Origin: Betaproteobacteria bacterium
Lineage (GTDB): Bacteria > Pseudomonadota > Gammaproteobacteria > Burkholderiales > Burkholderiaceae_C
Assembly (NCBI GenBank): GCA_016716535.1
Contig: JADJWD010000005.1
Location: 496,001-560,000, forward strand
Length of the DNA: 64,000 bases
Direction: 5' to 3'
The position numbers and the translations under genes are program-made. Below the pieces are notes generated by a model, which saw only the letters and a program-made list of their open reading frames with translations, was not told where the DNA came from and did no database searches. Shown in pieces: positions 37,841 through 46,845 of this stretch (the first letter of the stretch is position 1; every line of letters starts with the position of its first letter).

Positions 37841-40519
37841 ATGAAATCTGCTGTTCACCGTCGGCTACCGGCCCAGCTGGAAGCCGCCATCCACCGCCTG
37901 AAGCTCGCCGTGCGGGCGGCGGTCGATCGCACGGTGGAAAGCCTCGGCCTGGCGGCGCTGTCGGCGCCGAACCTCGTGCGGCGCGACGACCTGCTGGCCG
38001 CGCAGTTCGAGTTGAACCGCAAGAGCGCGGCCTTCGCGCTCGCCTTCAACGAGGCGTTCGACGAGTGGATCGCGCGTGAGGCGCATTCGCCCGGCGAGCC
38101 GCTGCCGAAGGCGGCGACGGCGACGCAATGGGATGCGCTGGCGCTCGTCGACGACCAGGAAGTCGAGCGCAAGATCAGCGCCGAGCGCTTTGCCACCGAC
38201 GTCATCACCGGCTGCGAGTGGGAGCTGCGCGAGCTCGACGGCTACGTCGGCTCGCTGCTCGGCCAGGTCGGCGAGACGGCGGTGCGCAACCCGCTGCGGC
38301 CCGAGGTCATCGGACACTCGCTGATCCGCGGCGTCGCGGCCGTGAGCGAGCGGCCCGAGGTACGCCGCGTGCTTCAAACCGAGCTGGCGCGCTCGATCGG
38401 CAACGAGCTGCGCACCGTCTACGCCGACGTCGTCGAGCGCATGCGCCAGGCCGGCGTGCAGCCGTTGTCGCTGGCCGTGCGCCAGCGCCGCCAGCGCGTG
38501 CCGGGCAGCGGCGCCCCGGGCGAAGAAGGCACCGGCGGCAGCGAGTTCGACCCCGGCGTCACCTGGGACCCCGGCTACGGCCAGGGCGGCTACGCGGTGC
38601 CGGGCGGCGGCGGTGCGCCGGGCGCGATGGGATACGGCGGCCACGGCGGCCACGGCGGCCACGACGGATATGTCGGTCACGGCGGCCGCGCCGGACACCC
38701 GGGCGGCCGGGGCGGCCACGGTGGCGGCTACCCCGGCAGTGGCCACGGTGGCTACGCTGGCACCGGCCACGGCGGCGGCTATCCGGGCAGTGGCTACGGC
38801 AGCAGCTCGCGCGGCGGCGCCTTCGGCCACACCGGCGCCGGCGGCCCGATCACCGGCCGCGGCGGCGCGGCGCGCAGCGGCTACGGCACCAGCGGCTACT
38901 CCACCGCCAGCGGCGCGACCGGCGCCGCCAGCGCGAATGGCGGCGCGGCCTTCGGGCGCAGCACGCGCGGCGGCGCGACGCTCGGCACCGTCGACGCAAC
39001 GATGATGGCGCTGATGCGCCGCCTGGCCATCAGCTCGCAGCCGGTGTACAGCGGCAACGCCGGCAGCTTCGACACCTCGCCGCAGGCGCTGGCGCCGAAC
39101 CTGATCCGCGCCCACCGCAGCGAGCTGCGCGAGGCCAGCCGCGGTGGCGTCGACCACCTCGTCATCGACGTCATCGGCACCCTGTTCGACGCCATCCTCG
39201 CGGACCCGAAGGTGCCGCCGCAGCTGGCGCGGCAGATCGCGCGGCTGCAGGTGCCGGTGCTGCGCGCCGCACTGGGCGACACGACCTTCTTCGCTTCGCG
39301 CCGCCACCCGGTGCGCCGCTTCATCAACCGCATCGCCTCGCTCGGCGCGTCGTTCGACGACTTCTCCGAGAGCGAGGCGCGCGACTTTCTGGCCAAGGTC
39401 CGCGACCTCGTGCACGACGTCGTCGAAGGCGACTTCGAGCAGCTCGGGCTGTACGAGACCAAGCTGGCCGCGCTCGAGGACTTCGCCGCCGAGCTGGCCA
39501 GCCGCAACGCCGCCGCGCACGGCGCCGCGCCGGCGCTGCTGGCGGCCAAGGAAGACGAGGCGCAGCTCACCGAGCTGTACGCGCGCCAGCTCGAGATGGA
39601 CCTGCGCGGCCTGGCGGCGCCCGAGTTCATCGTCCACTTCGTCACCCAGGTCTGGAGCCGCGTGCTGCTGCGCAACGCGCTCACGCACGGCGGCGACAGC
39701 GAGCAGATGAAGCGCGCGCGCCAGACGGCGCTGGACCTCGTGCTCAGCGTGCAGGCCAAGCCGACGCCGGCGCACCGCAAGACCTTCCTCGCTGGCCTGC
39801 CGAACATGATGCAGGCGCTGAACCTGGGGCTGAACCTGATCGGCTGGCCCGAGGGCGAGCGCCGCGCCTTCTTCGGCCAGCTGATGCCCGCGCACGCCGA
39901 GGCGCTGAAGGCGCCGACAGCGCGCATGCTCGACATCAACCTGATGGCACGCCAGGTCGACGGCGCGCTCGCCAAGCCGGTGCCCACGCGCGAGAGCCTC
40001 GGCGCCCCGGGCATGAAGCTGCCGGTGCTCAGCGAAGAGATCGTGCTGCCGCGAATCACCGCCGAAGAGGCGCGCCAGATCGGCCTCGTCGAAGAGGCGT
40101 CGATCGACTGGAACGGCAAGGTCGACATCGACGTCGCCGCGATGACCGAGGTGCGCCAGGCCGTCAAGGAGGCCGAACTGGCCTCCAAGCCGATCGGCCC
40201 GCTGCCGGCGCCCGCCGACCCGGTGGAGCCGACCGCCGGCCGCGACCTCGCCGACCACGTGCAGGTGGGCAACGCCTACCACATGCACCTCGACGACCAG
40301 TGGCACCGCGTGCGCCTCGTGCACGTGAGCCCGGCGCGCACCTTCTACGTCTTCACGCGCGGCGAGCGCCACAAGCGCGCCCACACGCTGACGCATCGCA
40401 TGCTGGTGCGGCTGTGTGAATCGGGGCGGCTGCGCTCGTTCGAAGGGGTCGAGCTGATCGACCGCGCGACGGCTCGCGCGCGCCGCCACCTGACGCATCT
40501 GGCGCCGCTGGCGGCCTGA
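37841..40519 (+). CDS. DUF1631 family protein with Gly-rich insert
   Basis: An 892-residue protein of the DUF1631 family, common in Burkholderiales and of unknown function. The N-terminal (about 1-240) and C-terminal (about 385-892) parts are helical and conserved-looking. Between them (about 250-378) is a low-complexity stretch of Gly, His, Tyr and Ser (GGHGGHGGHDGY, PGSGHGGYAGTGHGG). The last 100 residues (VGNAYHMHLDDQWHRVRLVHVSP) look like a small beta domain. No signal peptide. The ATG at 37841 is preferred over a GTG at 37820. The stop abuts that of the convergent pdxA. Confidence 0.85.
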   Translation: MKSAVHRRLPAQLEAAIHRLKLAVRAAVDRTVESLGLAALSAPNLVRRDDLLAAQFELNRKSAAFALAFNEAFDEWIAREAHSPGEPLPKAATATQWDALALVDDQEVERKISAERFATDVITGCEWELRELDGYVGSLLGQVGETAVRNPLRPEVIGHSLIRGVAAVSERPEVRRVLQTELARSIGNELRTVYADVVERMRQAGVQPLSLAVRQRRQRVPGSGAPGEEGTGGSEFDPGVTWDPGYGQGGYAVPGGGGAPGAMGYGGHGGHGGHDGYVGHGGRAGHPGGRGGHGGGYPGSGHGGYAGTGHGGGYPGSGYGSSSRGGAFGHTGAGGPITGRGGAARSGYGTSGYSTASGATGAASANGGAAFGRSTRGGATLGTVDATMMALMRRLAISSQPVYSGNAGSFDTSPQALAPNLIRAHRSELREASRGGVDHLVIDVIGTLFDAILADPKVPPQLARQIARLQVPVLRAALGDTTFFASRRHPVRRFINRIASLGASFDDFSESEARDFLAKVRDLVHDVVEGDFEQLGLYETKLAALEDFAAELASRNAAAHGAAPALLAAKEDEAQLTELYARQLEMDLRGLAAPEFIVHFVTQVWSRVLLRNALTHGGDSEQMKRARQTALDLVLSVQAKPTPAHRKTFLAGLPNMMQALNLGLNLIGWPEGERRAFFGQLMPAHAEALKAPTARMLDINLMARQVDGALAKPVPTRESLGAPGMKLPVLSEEIVLPRITAEEARQIGLVEEASIDWNGKVDIDVAAMTEVRQAVKEAELASKPIGPLPAPADPVEPTAGRDLADHVQVGNAYHMHLDDQWHRVRLVHVSPARTFYVFTRGERHKRAHTLTHRMLVRLCESGRLRSFEGVELIDRATARARRHLTHLAPLAA

Positions 40520-41554
40520 TCAGCCGACCTTCCTGCGGCTGCCCGCCAGCCGCCGCGCCCACTTCATCGCCGCCAGCAGGCTCGCCGGGTCGGCGCGGCC
40601 CTGGCCGGCGATGTCGAAGGCGGTGCCGTGATCGGGGCTCGTACGCACGAACGGCAGGCCGAGCGTCACGTTGACGCCGTCCTCGACGCCGAGGTACTTC
40701 ACCGGGATCAGGCCGTGGTCGTGCGTCATCGCGACGACGAGGTCGAACTCGCCGCGGCGCGCGCGCATGAACACCGTGTCGGGCGCGAAGGGGCCGCGCG
40801 CATCCATGCCGCGCGCCTGCGCCGCCTGCACCGCCGGCGCGATGAAGCGGATCTCCTCGTCGCCGAAGAGGCCGCCTTCGCCGGCGTGCGGGTTCAGGCC
40901 GGCCACGGCGATGCGCGGCGCGTCGAAGCCGAAGCCGCGTGCGGCGGCATGCGCGATCTCGAGCGTGCTCAGCACGGCGTCGAAGTCGAGCAGCTCGAGC
41001 GCGCGGCGCAGCGCCACGTGGATCGTCACGAGCACGACGCGCAGCTCGTCGTTGGCCAGCATCATGCGCACCGGTGGCGGCGTGCTGCCCGCTGAAGTGG
41101 CCAGCGCCTGCAGCATCTCGGTGTGGCCGGGGTAGGGCACGCCGCCGGCGGCAAGCGCCTCCTTGTGCACCGGCGCGGTGACGATGGCCGCGGCGCGGCC
41201 TTGCTGCACGCAGCGCACCGCGTGCTCGATGCAGCGCGCTGCCGCGGCGCCGGCGCTGGCATCGATGCGGCCCCAGGGCAGCGCCGCAAGGCCCTCGGGC
41301 AAGCCCGGCACGGCCAGCATCGGCAGGCAGCCCGGCGGCACCGCGGCGAGGTCGCCCGGCTCGTCGACGAGCGCCGTCATCGCCGCGCCGGCGCGCCGCA
41401 GCACCGCGGCATCGCCGGCCACGACGGCATTGCGCAACTCGCCGCGCTCGAAGGCGCGCACGATGATCTCCGGGCCGATGCCCACCGGGTCGCCCATCGT
41501 CAGCACGAGCGGCAGGTCGGTCGTCGTGTTCGTCGCGTTCATCGTCGAAGTCAT
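40520..41554 (-). CDS. pdxA: 4-Hydroxythreonine-4-phosphate dehydrogenase
   Basis: A 344-residue PdxA for the DXP-dependent pyridoxal phosphate pathway. Markers are LTMGDPVGIGPEI at the start and the metal-binding histidines in APVHKEAL, VTIHVALRRAL and HDHGLIPVKYLG; also GLNPHAGEGGLFG. It oxidises 4-phosphohydroxythreonine with NAD. A second ATG four codons in (41542) could be the start. It follows the Nif3-like gene by 38 bases on the same strand. Confidence 0.95.
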   Translation of the reverse strand: MTSTMNATNTTTDLPLVLTMGDPVGIGPEIIVRAFERGELRNAVVAGDAAVLRRAGAAMTALVDEPGDLAAVPPGCLPMLAVPGLPEGLAALPWGRIDASAGAAAARCIEHAVRCVQQGRAAAIVTAPVHKEALAAGGVPYPGHTEMLQALATSAGSTPPPVRMMLANDELRVVLVTIHVALRRALELLDFDAVLSTLEIAHAAARGFGFDAPRIAVAGLNPHAGEGGLFGDEEIRFIAPAVQAAQARGMDARGPFAPDTVFMRARRGEFDLVVAMTHDHGLIPVKYLGVEDGVNVTLGLPFVRTSPDHGTAFDIAGQGRADPASLLAAMKWARRLAGSRRKVG

Positions 41555-41592
41555 GGGATGCGGCGGCAGGCCCCGTGCTCGCTCGCGCTCGA

Positions 41593-42342
41593 TCAAGCCG
41601 GGTTGTCGATCTCGATGAAGCGGTGCTCGAGGCCGAAGCGCGCCGCGATGTGCTCGCCGACGGCCGGCGCGCCGTAGCGCTCGCTCGCGTGGTGACCGCA
41701 GGCGATGAAAGCGACGCCGGTCTCGCGTGCCAGGTGCGCCTGCGGCTCGGAGATCTCGCCGGTCAGGAAGGCATCGGCGCCGGCGGCGATGGCCGCTTCG
41801 AAATAGCCCTGCGCGCCGCCGGTGCACCAAGCCACCCGCGCCAGCGGCCGGCCGTCGCCGGGCAGGACGAGCGGCGTGCGGCCGAGCGCGCGCGCCACGC
41901 CTTCGGCCAGCGCCTGTGCGCTGCGCCACGGCCCAGCCGCGCCGATGAAGCCGAGGTCCTGCTCGCCGAAGCGCGAATCGGCCGTGAGCGTGAGGCGCCG
42001 GCCGAACTGCGCGTTGTTGCCGAACTCGGGCTCGGCATCGAGCGGCAGGTGATAGGCAAACAGGCTCACGTCGTTCGCCAGCAGCCGCGCCACGCGCTCG
42101 CGCAGCCACCCGGTCAACCGCCCGTCATGGCCGCGCCAGAAGAGGCCGTGGTGCACGAGCAGCGCATCGGCGCCCGCGGCGATGGCCGCGTCGATGAACG
42201 CGAGGCTCGCGGTGACGCCGCTCGCGAGCCGCTTCACCTCGGGGCGGCCTTCGACCTGCAACCCGTTCGGCCCATAATCGCGGAACGCCTCGGGGCGCAG
42301 CAGTTCCGCGAGCGCGCGGTCGATGTCGGTGCGTCGGGCCAT
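41593..42342 (-). CDS. Nif3-like dinuclear metal centre protein (YbgI family)
   Basis: A 249-residue Nif3/YbgI protein. The metal-binding motifs are LLVHHGLFWRG (first His pair) and the C-terminal GHHASERYG with its Glu; DYGPNGLQVEG is the conserved N-terminal signature. The family forms hexameric toroids with two metals per subunit; GTP cyclohydrolase-like activity has been proposed but its role is unsettled. It probably shares a transcript with pdxA. Confidence 0.93.
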   Translation of the reverse strand: MARRTDIDRALAELLRPEAFRDYGPNGLQVEGRPEVKRLASGVTASLAFIDAAIAAGADALLVHHGLFWRGHDGRLTGWLRERVARLLANDVSLFAYHLPLDAEPEFGNNAQFGRRLTLTADSRFGEQDLGFIGAAGPWRSAQALAEGVARALGRTPLVLPGDGRPLARVAWCTGGAQGYFEAAIAAGADAFLTGEISEPQAHLARETGVAFIACGHHASERYGAPAVGEHIAARFGLEHRFIEIDNPA

Positions 42343-42482
42343 CGACGGCGATTGTGCCCGCCGGGGTCCTTGTTCTCGGCGGCCGCGCCTGCATCTCCTG
42401 ACAGTTCGCGCGACGGTCCGCCGGGCAGCGTGACCAGGTCGCGGTGCATGCGCCCGGTTCGATGGCCGCCCGATTGCCTGTC

Positions 42483-42527
42483 GAGCCTGATGAGCCTGAT
42501 GAGCCTGCTGAGCCTGTCGAGCCCGGC
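42483..42527. repeat. 9-base tandem repeat, GAGCCTGAT units
   Basis: Five 9-base units starting at 42483, 42492, 42501, 42510 and 42519; the first two are identical, and the others vary in the last three bases (or middle). The array lies in the 235-base divergent gap between the Nif3-like gene and the HtrA-type protease gene. The unit resembles part of the dispersed CTCAGC-containing repeat. Confidence 0.8.
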
Positions 42528-42577
42528 GACCGATTCCGATCCCTCCCACTTTGCACCCGAGCCCCGACCCCTCTTCC

Positions 42578-43786
42578 ATGTGGCGCCGCATCTGGCTTCT
42601 CTTCGCCCAGGGCGTGACGGTTGCGCTCGCGGCGCTGTTCGTCGTCGCGACGCTGAAGCCCGAGTGGCTGCCCCGCAACGGCGGCAGCACCGTGCTGCCG
42701 TTGCCCACGCTCAGCGAGGCGCCGGCGCGTGATCTGCGGCCCACCGCCGCGGCCGCGTCAGGCGCGGCGGGCGGGGCCGGCGCCGCGCTGCCCGGCGGGC
42801 TCGGCTTCAGCCAGGCGGCGCGCCGCGCCGCGCCGGCAGTGGTCAGCATCACGGCGACAAAGCTGGCGCGCAACCCGCACGCCGACGACCCGCGCTTTCG
42901 CTTCTTCTTCGGCGACCGCGCGCCGGCGCCGCAGCAGCAACTCGGCCTCGGCTCGGGCGTCATCGTCTCGCCGGAGGGCTACCTGCTGACCAACCACCAC
43001 GTCGTCGCCGACGCGGTGGACATCGAGGTGCAACTGGCCGACGGCCGCGGCACGCGCGCCGTGCAGGTGGGCAGCGACGTCGAGACCGACATCGCGGTGC
43101 TGAAGATCGACCTCGACAACCTGCCGGTGCTGGCGCTGGCTGACGGCCGCTCGCTGCAGGTGGGCGATGCGGTGCTGGCGATCGGCAACCCGTTCAACAT
43201 CGGCCAGACGGTCACCGCCGGCATCGTCAGCGCGCTCGATCGCACGCAGCGCGGCAGCTCGCCGTTCCAGAGCTTCATCCAGACCGACGCGGCGATCAAC
43301 CCCGGCAACTCGGGCGGCGCACTCGTCGACGCGCACGGCAGCCTCGTCGGCATCAACACCGCGATCTTCTCGAGGAGCGGCGGCCACATGGGCATCGGCT
43401 TCGCGGTGCCGGTGGACACGGCGCGCCAGGTGATGGAGCAACTCGTGCGCGGCGGCAAGGTGCGCCGCGGCTTCATCGGCGTGGACATCCGCGACCTCAA
43501 TGCCGAACTGGCCGAGAGCCTGTCGTTGCCGGTGAAGACCGGCGTGCTGATCACCGGCGTGCTCAACGACGGCCCGGCGGCCAAGGGCGGCGTGCGCCCC
43601 GGCGACGTCGTCGTGCGCGTCGGCGACCGCGCGGTGGCGAACTCGGCCGAGCTGCTGACCGCCGTGGCTGCGCTGGCGCCTGACAGCGAGGTGCAGTTCA
43701 GTGTGCAGCGCGGCGCCGAGGCGTTGAGCGTGCGCCTGAAGGTCGGCGAGCGGCCCTCGGCGGTGGCGCGGCCCGGCGGGCGCTGA
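42578..43786 (+). CDS. HtrA/DegS-type periplasmic serine protease
   Basis: A 402-residue S1C protease. An N-terminal membrane anchor (LLFAQGVTVALAALFVVATL, about 7-26) holds it to the inner membrane. The catalytic triad is His141 (TNHHVV), Asp171 (ETDIAVLKI) and Ser245 (NPGNSGGAL). One C-terminal PDZ domain (about 295-390) follows. Single PDZ plus anchor is the DegS/AlgW plan, which cleaves an anti-sigma-E factor in other bacteria; here no rpoE genes are near. The ATG at 42578 is chosen over an upstream TTG because it gives the anchor right at the start. Confidence 0.93.
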   Translation: MWRRIWLLFAQGVTVALAALFVVATLKPEWLPRNGGSTVLPLPTLSEAPARDLRPTAAAASGAAGGAGAALPGGLGFSQAARRAAPAVVSITATKLARNPHADDPRFRFFFGDRAPAPQQQLGLGSGVIVSPEGYLLTNHHVVADAVDIEVQLADGRGTRAVQVGSDVETDIAVLKIDLDNLPVLALADGRSLQVGDAVLAIGNPFNIGQTVTAGIVSALDRTQRGSSPFQSFIQTDAAINPGNSGGALVDAHGSLVGINTAIFSRSGGHMGIGFAVPVDTARQVMEQLVRGGKVRRGFIGVDIRDLNAELAESLSLPVKTGVLITGVLNDGPAAKGGVRPGDVVVRVGDRAVANSAELLTAVAALAPDSEVQFSVQRGAEALSVRLKVGERPSAVARPGGR

Positions 43787-43972
43787 CTACAACATCAACG
43801 CCAGCCGCTCGAGGATCAGCACGGCGAAGAAGCCGAGCGCGGCGACCAGGGTCCACTTCAGGACGACGATGCCGCGCCGGCGCCAGACGACCTGGTTGGT
43901 GCCGATGTACATCGCGAAGCACAGCAGCGACGCGACGAGCAGCAGGCCGAAGACGAGCCGGAAGACGAGCAC
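43787..43972 (-). CDS. Small two-helix membrane protein
   Basis: A 61-residue protein with two hydrophobic helices (about 2-24 and 37-58) around a basic loop (NQVVWRRRGIVVLKW). Function unknown. Its start lies 21 bases after the lpxC stop on the same strand, so it is probably in the lpxC transcript. The stop directly abuts that of the convergent protease gene. Its codon use and membrane pattern support a real gene. Confidence 0.7.
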   Translation of the reverse strand: MLVFRLVFGLLLVASLLCFAMYIGTNQVVWRRRGIVVLKWTLVAALGFFAVLILERLALML

Positions 43973-43993
43973 GGCAGCCGCTCCGAGCGCCCG

Positions 43994-44929
43994 TTACCAG
44001 CTCGGCGCCAGGTCGGCAAAGCCGCTCGGCGCCTCGGTCTCGCGCTCGAAGGTCACGACCTCGTAGGCCGTGGCGTCGGCCAGCAGCTTGCGCAGCAACT
44101 TGTTGTTCAGCGCGTGCCCGCCCTTGAAGGCGGTGTAGCTGGCCAACAGCGGCTTGCCCGCGACGTGCATGTCGCCGATCGCGTCGAGGATCTTGTGCTT
44201 GACGAACTCGTCGTCGTAGCGCAGCCCGCCGGCATTGAGCACGCGGTAGTCGTCGACGACGATCGCGTTGTCCATGCTGCCGCCGAGTGCCAGGCCGCGC
44301 GCGCGCATCATCTCCACGTCCTTGGTGAAGCCGAACGTGCGCGCACGCGCGATGTCGCGCTTGTAGCGGCCCGAGCCGAAGTCGAAGCTGACGTGTTGCC
44401 CGGTGGCGTCCAGCGCCGGGTGGTGGAACTCGATCTCGAAGCTCAAGCGGTAGCCGTGATAGGGCTCCAGCCGCGCCCACTTCAGCGCCGCGCCTTCGCC
44501 TTCGCGTACTTCCACCGGCTTCAGCACGCGCAGGAAGCGCTTGGGCGCGTCCTGCAGCGCGACGCCGGCGCTTTGCAGCAGGAAGACGAAGCTCGCCGCG
44601 CTGCCGTCGAGCACCGGCACTTCCTCGCCGGAGATGTCGATCGCCAGGTTGTCGAGGCCCAGGCCCGCGCACGCCGACAGCAGGTGCTCGATCGTCTGCA
44701 CCTTCGGCGCGCCGGGGTCGCCGCCCGGGCTGATCGTCGTCGCCATGCGCGTGTCGCACACCGTGTGCGCGTTGACGGGGATGTCCACCGGCACCGGCAA
44801 GTCGACACGGCGAAAGACGATGCCCGTGTCGGGTGCCGCCGGCCGCAGCGTCAGCTCGACCTTCTGGCCGCTGTGCACGCCCACGCCGACGGCGCGCGTG
44901 AGGCTCTTGATCGTGCGCTGTTGCAGCAT
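43994..44929 (-). CDS. lpxC: UDP-3-O-acyl-N-acetylglucosamine deacetylase
   Basis: A 311-residue LpxC for lipid A synthesis (second step, a zinc hydrolase). The zinc ligands are in TIEHLLSAC (His) and FVKHKILDAIGD (His, Asp); the SNFEIDF-like and KTFGF-equivalent motifs appear as LSFEIEFHHPAL and ARTFGFTKDVE. I start at MLQQRTIKSLTRA (44929), the normal LpxC N terminus; an ATG three codons earlier is possible. In related genomes it follows ftsZ, but the gene beyond it here is a divergent transporter permease. Confidence 0.95.
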   Translation of the reverse strand: MLQQRTIKSLTRAVGVGVHSGQKVELTLRPAAPDTGIVFRRVDLPVPVDIPVNAHTVCDTRMATTISPGGDPGAPKVQTIEHLLSACAGLGLDNLAIDISGEEVPVLDGSAASFVFLLQSAGVALQDAPKRFLRVLKPVEVREGEGAALKWARLEPYHGYRLSFEIEFHHPALDATGQHVSFDFGSGRYKRDIARARTFGFTKDVEMMRARGLALGGSMDNAIVVDDYRVLNAGGLRYDDEFVKHKILDAIGDMHVAGKPLLASYTAFKGGHALNNKLLRKLLADATAYEVVTFERETEAPSGFADLAPSW

Positions 44930-45036
44930 GGGCGGCATTGTCGGCGTTTCGCTCGCTCGGCGTGCCGCGCAGGGCCGCTTTACGCGGCAGCAACGTTCAG
45001 CGCCACGCAGCGGCTGTTGGCGCGATCATTGAGGCC

Positions 45037-46224
45037 ATGGTCACCGAAGAAGCCCCGGCGCCTGTCTCCGCTTGGCGCCGCGCCGGCGGGCAGTGGCTGC
45101 TGACGCTGGCAGGTGACTGGCGCGGGCGCGCGCAGGCCTGGCCGGCGACGCCAGCCGACCTGCCGCGTGACGCGGTCGTCGCCGTCGATGCCGCCGGCGT
45201 GCAGAGCTGGGACATCGCCTTCGCGGCGCGGCTGTGGGATCTCGAACACGAACTGCGCGAGCGCGGCGTGCGCCTGGCGCTGGAGACGGCCGACACTGCG
45301 GGCTCGCCTGACGCGGCCCCGAGTGCCACCGCGCTGCCCGAGGGCCTGCGCGAGGTGCTCGCGCTCGCCTCGCCGCAGCGCGCCGTGCTGGGCGCCGATG
45401 CCGCGGCCGCCGCGAGCGCGCCGCCTGCTCCCGCGGCACCGCGGCCGCGCCTGCGCATCACCTTGCCGCGCACGAGCCCCGCGGTCGTCACCGTCGCCTT
45501 CTTCGGCGAGGTGCTGCTCGCCTTTGGCCGCTGGGCGAGCGGGCGCGCCGGCGTGCGCGGCGCCGAGGTGCTGCACCAGCTCGACGAGACCGGCCCACGC
45601 TCGCTGCCGATCGTCGCGCTGACCTGCGCGCTCGTCGGCCTGATGCTCGCCTACATGGGCGGCGCGCAGCTCGAACGCATCGCCAGCCAGGGCTACATCG
45701 CCGAGATCGTCACCGTCGGCATGGTGCGCGAGCTGGCCGGGCTGATGACCGGCGTCATCCTCGCCGGGCGCATCGGCTCGGCCTTCGCCGCGCAACTGGC
45801 GACGATGAAGGCCGGCGAGGAGATCGACGCGCTGCGCGTGCTCGGCGTCGACCCGATCGCGCACCTCGTGCTGCCGCGGCTCGTGGCGCTGCTGTTGATG
45901 ACGCCGGCACTCTATGCCTGCGGCGTCGTCGCCGGCATCGTCGCTGGCTGGTTCGCGGCTTCGGGCAGCTACGGCGTCGGCACGCTCGAGTACTTCTGGC
46001 AAAGCACGCGCGCGATCACCTTCACGCACCTGTCGATCGGCCTCTTCAAGGCCATGCTCTACGTGGCGCTGATCGCGTTGGCCGGCTGCCGCGAGGGCCT
46101 GCACGCCGGGCGCAGCGCGCAGGCCGTCGGCGACGCGACGACGACGGCGGTCGTGAAGGCGCTGGTGTGGATGGTCGTCGCGGCGTGCGTGACGACGGTG
46201 GTGTTCAGCCTGCTCGGTTATTGA
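45037..46224 (+). CDS. MlaE-like lipid ABC transporter permease with STAS-like domain
   Basis: A 395-residue protein. Residues 1-145 form a STAS-like cytoplasmic domain (DAVVAVDAAGVQSWDIAFAARL). The permease part has about six helices, with the MlaE signature near VGMVRELAGLMTGVILAGRIGSA. It belongs to the MlaE/YrbE group, which moves phospholipids between membranes. Fusion to a STAS domain replaces a separate MlaB subunit. The rest of the system (ATPase, MCE protein, lipoprotein) follows after an antisense VOC gene. Confidence 0.9.
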   Translation: MVTEEAPAPVSAWRRAGGQWLLTLAGDWRGRAQAWPATPADLPRDAVVAVDAAGVQSWDIAFAARLWDLEHELRERGVRLALETADTAGSPDAAPSATALPEGLREVLALASPQRAVLGADAAAAASAPPAPAAPRPRLRITLPRTSPAVVTVAFFGEVLLAFGRWASGRAGVRGAEVLHQLDETGPRSLPIVALTCALVGLMLAYMGGAQLERIASQGYIAEIVTVGMVRELAGLMTGVILAGRIGSAFAAQLATMKAGEEIDALRVLGVDPIAHLVLPRLVALLLMTPALYACGVVAGIVAGWFAASGSYGVGTLEYFWQSTRAITFTHLSIGLFKAMLYVALIALAGCREGLHAGRSAQAVGDATTTAVVKALVWMVVAACVTTVVFSLLGY

Positions 46225-46239
46225 CCTGCTGACCGGGTC

Positions 46240-46668
46240 TCAGCTGTTGTTGCCGCCGGCGTCGCCCGCATTCACCATCCATGGCGTGCCGAACCTGTCG
46301 GTGACCATGCCGAAGCCGTCGGCCCAGAACGTCTTGCCATACGGCATCACGACGCGGCCGCCTTCGGCCAGTGCGTCGAAGATCTTCTTGCCCTGCGCCG
46401 CGGTGGGATAAGCCAGGGACACCGTGATGCCCTTCATCGGCTCGAAGGGCATGCCGGGCGGTGTGTCCGAGGCCATCAGCCGGTGGCCGTCGAGCGTCAT
46501 CGAGGCATGCAGGATGCCGTCGCCGGTCATCTTCGGCTGGCCGGGCTCGGGCGGCGCCTCGGAGAACTTCATCATCACTTCGATCTTGCCGCCGAGCACA
46601 CGCTCGTAGAAGCGCATCGCCTCGGCGCAGTCGCCGTCGAAACACAGGTACGGTTCGAACTGGGCCAT
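46240..46668 (-). CDS. VOC family protein (PhnB-like)
   Basis: A 142-residue vicinal-oxygen-chelate protein: MAQFEPYLCFDGDCAEAMRF with the PhnB-like YLCFDGDC start, GGKIEVMMKFSEAP, and WADGFGMVTDRFGTPWMV at the end. Such small proteins form dimers and may bind a metal; PhnB itself has no known catalytic role. It is antisense between two genes of the lipid transporter, ending 15 bases from the permease stop, and starts 177 bases from the ATPase gene, so it must have its own promoter. Confidence 0.88.
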   Translation of the reverse strand: MAQFEPYLCFDGDCAEAMRFYERVLGGKIEVMMKFSEAPPEPGQPKMTGDGILHASMTLDGHRLMASDTPPGMPFEPMKGITVSLAYPTAAQGKKIFDALAEGGRVVMPYGKTFWADGFGMVTDRFGTPWMVNAGDAGGNNS

Positions 46669-46845
46669 CGTTTGTCTCCGGTGGTGTGGTGGCAAGGGCG
46701 GCGATTCTGCGCCGCGGTGAATGGCGGCAGGGTGTGCGGCAACGGCGGCGGCATGGGCATCACGGTCGACCGCGCTTGCGTGGGCTGCATAGACTCGCGG
46801 CCGCGGCTGAACCCGGACGGATCTCGATGACAACGCGGTGAGGTG

